Of a DNA stretch of 64,000 nucleotides, positions 62,321 to 64,000 are shown in pieces; position 1 is the first letter of the stretch; each line of letters begins with the position of its first letter. The notes below the pieces were generated by a model, which ran no database searches, was not told the DNA's origin, and worked only from the letters and a program-made list of their open reading frames with translations. The position numbers and the translations under genes are program-made. Origin of the DNA: Rhizobium sp. SL86 (GTDB taxonomy: Bacteria; Pseudomonadota; Alphaproteobacteria; Rhizobiales; Rhizobiaceae); NCBI RefSeq assembly GCF_026672545.1, contig NZ_JAPPRJ010000005.1, positions 62,001-126,000 of the forward strand, written 5' to 3'.

Positions 62321-63118
62321 TCAGCCCCGTGGAACCAGCGCCAGAACCCTGAGCGGGCTGCCGGAGCCATGCAGGATCTTCAGCGGCGCGGCGATGATCA
62401 TCGTCCCGGTCGGCGGCAGGCGATCGAGATTCGTCAAGCATTGCAGCCCGTATCTGCCGGCACCGTGCAGGAAGTGGTGCGCGGGATAAGGCGGATGAAA
62501 ATGGCCGCCCTGCCCCGCATCCGTGCCAATGGTTTCCGTCCCGAAGCCGATGATGTCGCGCTCCGCCACCAGCCATTCCATGACCTCGGCATCGGGGCCG
62601 GGCGTATGAGCACCGTCCGCGGCCAGATTGGCATAGGCAGCGCCGGACCGCTTCGACCAGTCGGACCGCATTAGGACCCAGGACCCGGCCGGAATGCGCC
62701 CGTGGGCGGCTTCCCAGCTCAGCACCTCCGCCTTGGTCAGCAGGAAATCGGCGTCGGCGGCCGCCGACCTCGAGCAATCGATGACGCAAGCAGGCGCGAT
62801 CATGTGCCTGGTCGGCAGGCAATCCACCGAGTTCAACGGCAGGTCGCGGCCGGTATACCAGTGGACCGGCGCGTCGAAATGCGTGCCTGTATGCTCACCG
62901 AAGGACAGGTTGTTCCAGTACCAGGCGGGCCCGGAACCGTCGTAATGGGATATGCGCTCAATGCGGACCGGAGCGGATTGCCCCAGTTCCGGCGGCAGGA
63001 CGATGGTGGGGAAATCCGGCGAAAGCGTCTGGGTGAGGTCGACAATCTCGACGGCTCCACCGACGAGTGCTTCCTGAAGCGCACAGAGAACGGGACTGGT
63101 CACGGGCTTTCCCTTCAC
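62321..63118 (-). CDS. Cyclase/kynurenine formamidase-like hydrolase
   Basis: A 265-aa metal-dependent hydrolase of the cyclase family (PF04199). The metal motif EHTGTHFDAPVHW (about 75-87) and FGTETIGTDAGQ with the later HFHPPYPAHHFL fit. Family members hydrolyse N-formylkynurenine, isatin or other cyclic amides and lactones. The start is GTG at 63118, overlapping the SDR stop by four bases (GTGA), so it is coupled to that gene. Its stop is directly next to the MarR gene's stop. Confidence 0.85.
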   Translation of the reverse strand: MKGKPVTSPVLCALQEALVGGAVEIVDLTQTLSPDFPTIVLPPELGQSAPVRIERISHYDGSGPAWYWNNLSFGEHTGTHFDAPVHWYTGRDLPLNSVDCLPTRHMIAPACVIDCSRSAAADADFLLTKAEVLSWEAAHGRIPAGSWVLMRSDWSKRSGAAYANLAADGAHTPGPDAEVMEWLVAERDIIGFGTETIGTDAGQGGHFHPPYPAHHFLHGAGRYGLQCLTNLDRLPPTGTMIIAAPLKILHGSGSPLRVLALVPRG

Positions 63119-64000
63119 GGCCGTTCACGACCGAGTTCGCGCTCGACCGCTTTCGGGTTTGTCTTCAGACGCTGATGTAGATCCTTGGCGACATCTCCGA
63201 CATAGATGTCTTCCAGCCCGCGGCGGAGGCCGTCGACCACGGCATCGGCAATTGCCTTGTGAGCGACCTTGGGCTGCTGCAGCGGCTGGAACCATTCGCT
63301 CTCGGTCGGGCCGCTCAGTACATTGATGAGCCGTACGCCACCGGCGCCGAGTTCGGCCCGCAGCGCGTGGGAAAGCGCCAGGGCAGCGGCCTGCGTCGCG
63401 CCATAGGCGGCAAAGCCCGGGGAATGCGCCTCGGCATAGATCGACAGCAGGTTGACCCAGGCAGCAGCGCCGGCTGCGCCATCGGCACCCCGTGCGATCA
63501 TGACGGGCGCGAGCGACTGGGCGAGACGCATCATGCCGAAGACGATCACCTCCATCGCATCCCGCGTCGGATTGATCTGGCCGGAAGCAAGAATGCCGCC
63601 CGGCCGAACGAAGTCCGCGGTATTGATGACGATCTCGATCTTTGCCCCGTAATCGCGCGTGAAATCGGCAACCGACGTCTCGCTCGTGACGTCGAGCGGC
63701 AGCAAGTTCACGCCTTCATGCCGTTCCAGAGCTTCCCGCCCCGCAAACGGCTTCCAGTCCTCCGGCACGCCCACGAAGATGTCCCCGGCGCCGGCTTCCC
63801 TCAATCGGGCAACGAGGCTGCCAGTGACCGGATGGCGGCCATCGGTGATCAACACGCGGCGGTGGCGAGGGTCGGCGGTCAGTTCACGCCACTGCGGGTC
63901 GTCGGCCATATCGAACTTTCCTTCGCGAGGCGCTGCAAAAAACACGGCCTGACCAGCCTTGTCGAGCTTCAGAAACAACTGCACCGGAATTCCCGTCGTG
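63115..64000 (-). CDS. Short-chain dehydrogenase/reductase-like protein, 5' end outside window
   Basis: About 295 codons of an SDR-like protein that enters from the right edge. The frame is open to the border, so no start can be given; an apparent GTG at 63984 has no site. The SDR core begins near RRVLITDGRHPVTGSLVAR, with NLLPLDVTSE, VIVFGMMRLAQSL and an active-site-like LSIYAEAHSPGFAAYGATQA (Ser, Tyr; the final Lys is replaced by Gln). About 45 residues precede the core, and more lie upstream, which suggests a second domain. The altered catalytic Lys may mean a non-catalytic or degenerate module. Confidence 0.7.
   Translation of the reverse strand, partial: TTGIPVQLFLKLDKAGQAVFFAAPREGKFDMADDPQWRELTADPRHRRVLITDGRHPVTGSLVARLREAGAGDIFVGVPEDWKPFAGREALERHEGVNLLPLDVTSETSVADFTRDYGAKIEIVINTADFVRPGGILASGQINPTRDAMEVIVFGMMRLAQSLAPVMIARGADGAAGAAAWVNLLSIYAEAHSPGFAAYGATQAAALALSHALRAELGAGGVRLINVLSGPTESEWFQPLQQPKVAHKAIADAVVDGLRRGLEDIYVGDVAKDLHQRLKTNPKAVERELGRERP

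Noticed and set aside
1-64000. CRISPR array, tRNA, rRNA, replication origin or phage structural genes
   Set aside because: I saw no regularly spaced repeats, tRNA cloverleaf with CCA-end context, rRNA segment, repABC or phage genes by eye. A tRNAscan/Infernal search would be needed to exclude small RNAs.

Overview
The window reads as an accessory region (megaplasmid, chromid or genomic island) of an alphaproteobacterium, most likely in the Rhizobiales (Agrobacterium/Rhizobium/Ochrobactrum-like). The grounds are GC-rich DNA, rhizobial-looking 6-phosphogluconate dehydrogenase and L-idonate dehydrogenase remnants, many TRAP and dipeptide-type ABC transporters with FCD-GntR regulators, and a high load of insertion sequences. 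I see no rRNA, tRNA, CRISPR array or replication gene. The organism is an inference from protein style, not from a marker gene.

Region 1 (1-8353, leftward) is a tightly packed catabolic operon: a BKACE (DUF849) enzyme, a large C-C type alpha/beta hydrolase, a LigA/LigB extradiol dioxygenase pair, an FAD aromatic hydroxylase, a small alpha/beta hydrolase, a molybdopterin hydroxylase large subunit and the first 20 codons of a CoxG-like gene. A TetR gene and a nested inverted-repeat operator/promoter lie upstream. The gene set fits hydroxylation, meta-cleavage and hydrolysis of an aromatic or N-heteroaromatic ring. Region 2 (8671-19103) looks like gallate/tannin use: GalB, GalC and GalD homologues with a VOC-type (type I) extradiol dioxygenase on the minus strand. 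On the plus strand are a frameshifted dehydrogenase, a LysR regulator with two HTH domains, a TRAP transporter and a tannase-like gene with one in-frame stop. A Tat-exported esterase converges on it across a 13-bp-stem terminator.

Region 3 (20507-23143) holds a DedA membrane protein with a small unknown partner, divergent from an ECF sigma factor, a membrane anti-sigma candidate and a periplasmic metal-sensor-like protein. Region 4 (23208-29820) is scrambled: an IS21-family element between unrelated gene fragments (ABC ATPase tail and YdeP-like piece), a 6-phosphogluconate dehydrogenase fused out of frame to the YdeP piece, an L-idonate dehydrogenase cut by an IS6-family element, and the tail of an ISL3 transposase.

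Region 5 (29882-50649) is a large acid-sugar catabolic island. It has two complete dipeptide/opine-type ABC transporters, a DapA-like aldolase/dehydratase, a cytoplasmic sialidase-like beta-propeller, PdxA-like dehydrogenase, iron alcohol dehydrogenase, DUF1537 acid-sugar kinase, enolase-superfamily dehydratase, SGNH esterase, AhpD-like protein, cupin and two FCD-GntR regulators. It is flanked by the right end of one ISL3 element and the left end of another in the same orientation, like a decayed composite transposon. Region 6 (50781-57697) is nested mobile DNA: a truncated amino-acid ABC binding protein, an IS256 element with an 8-bp target duplication, an ISL3 fragment, and a Tn3-family transposon with 38-bp ends and a frameshifted transposase. 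Region 7 (57698-64000) holds a flavin-dependent oxygenase system (LLM fragment, flavin reductase, RutA-like oxygenase), FCD-GntR, Asp/Glu-type racemase, MarR regulator, cyclase/formamidase-like hydrolase and an SDR that runs off the window. GTATAC-containing direct repeats flank the GntR promoter region.
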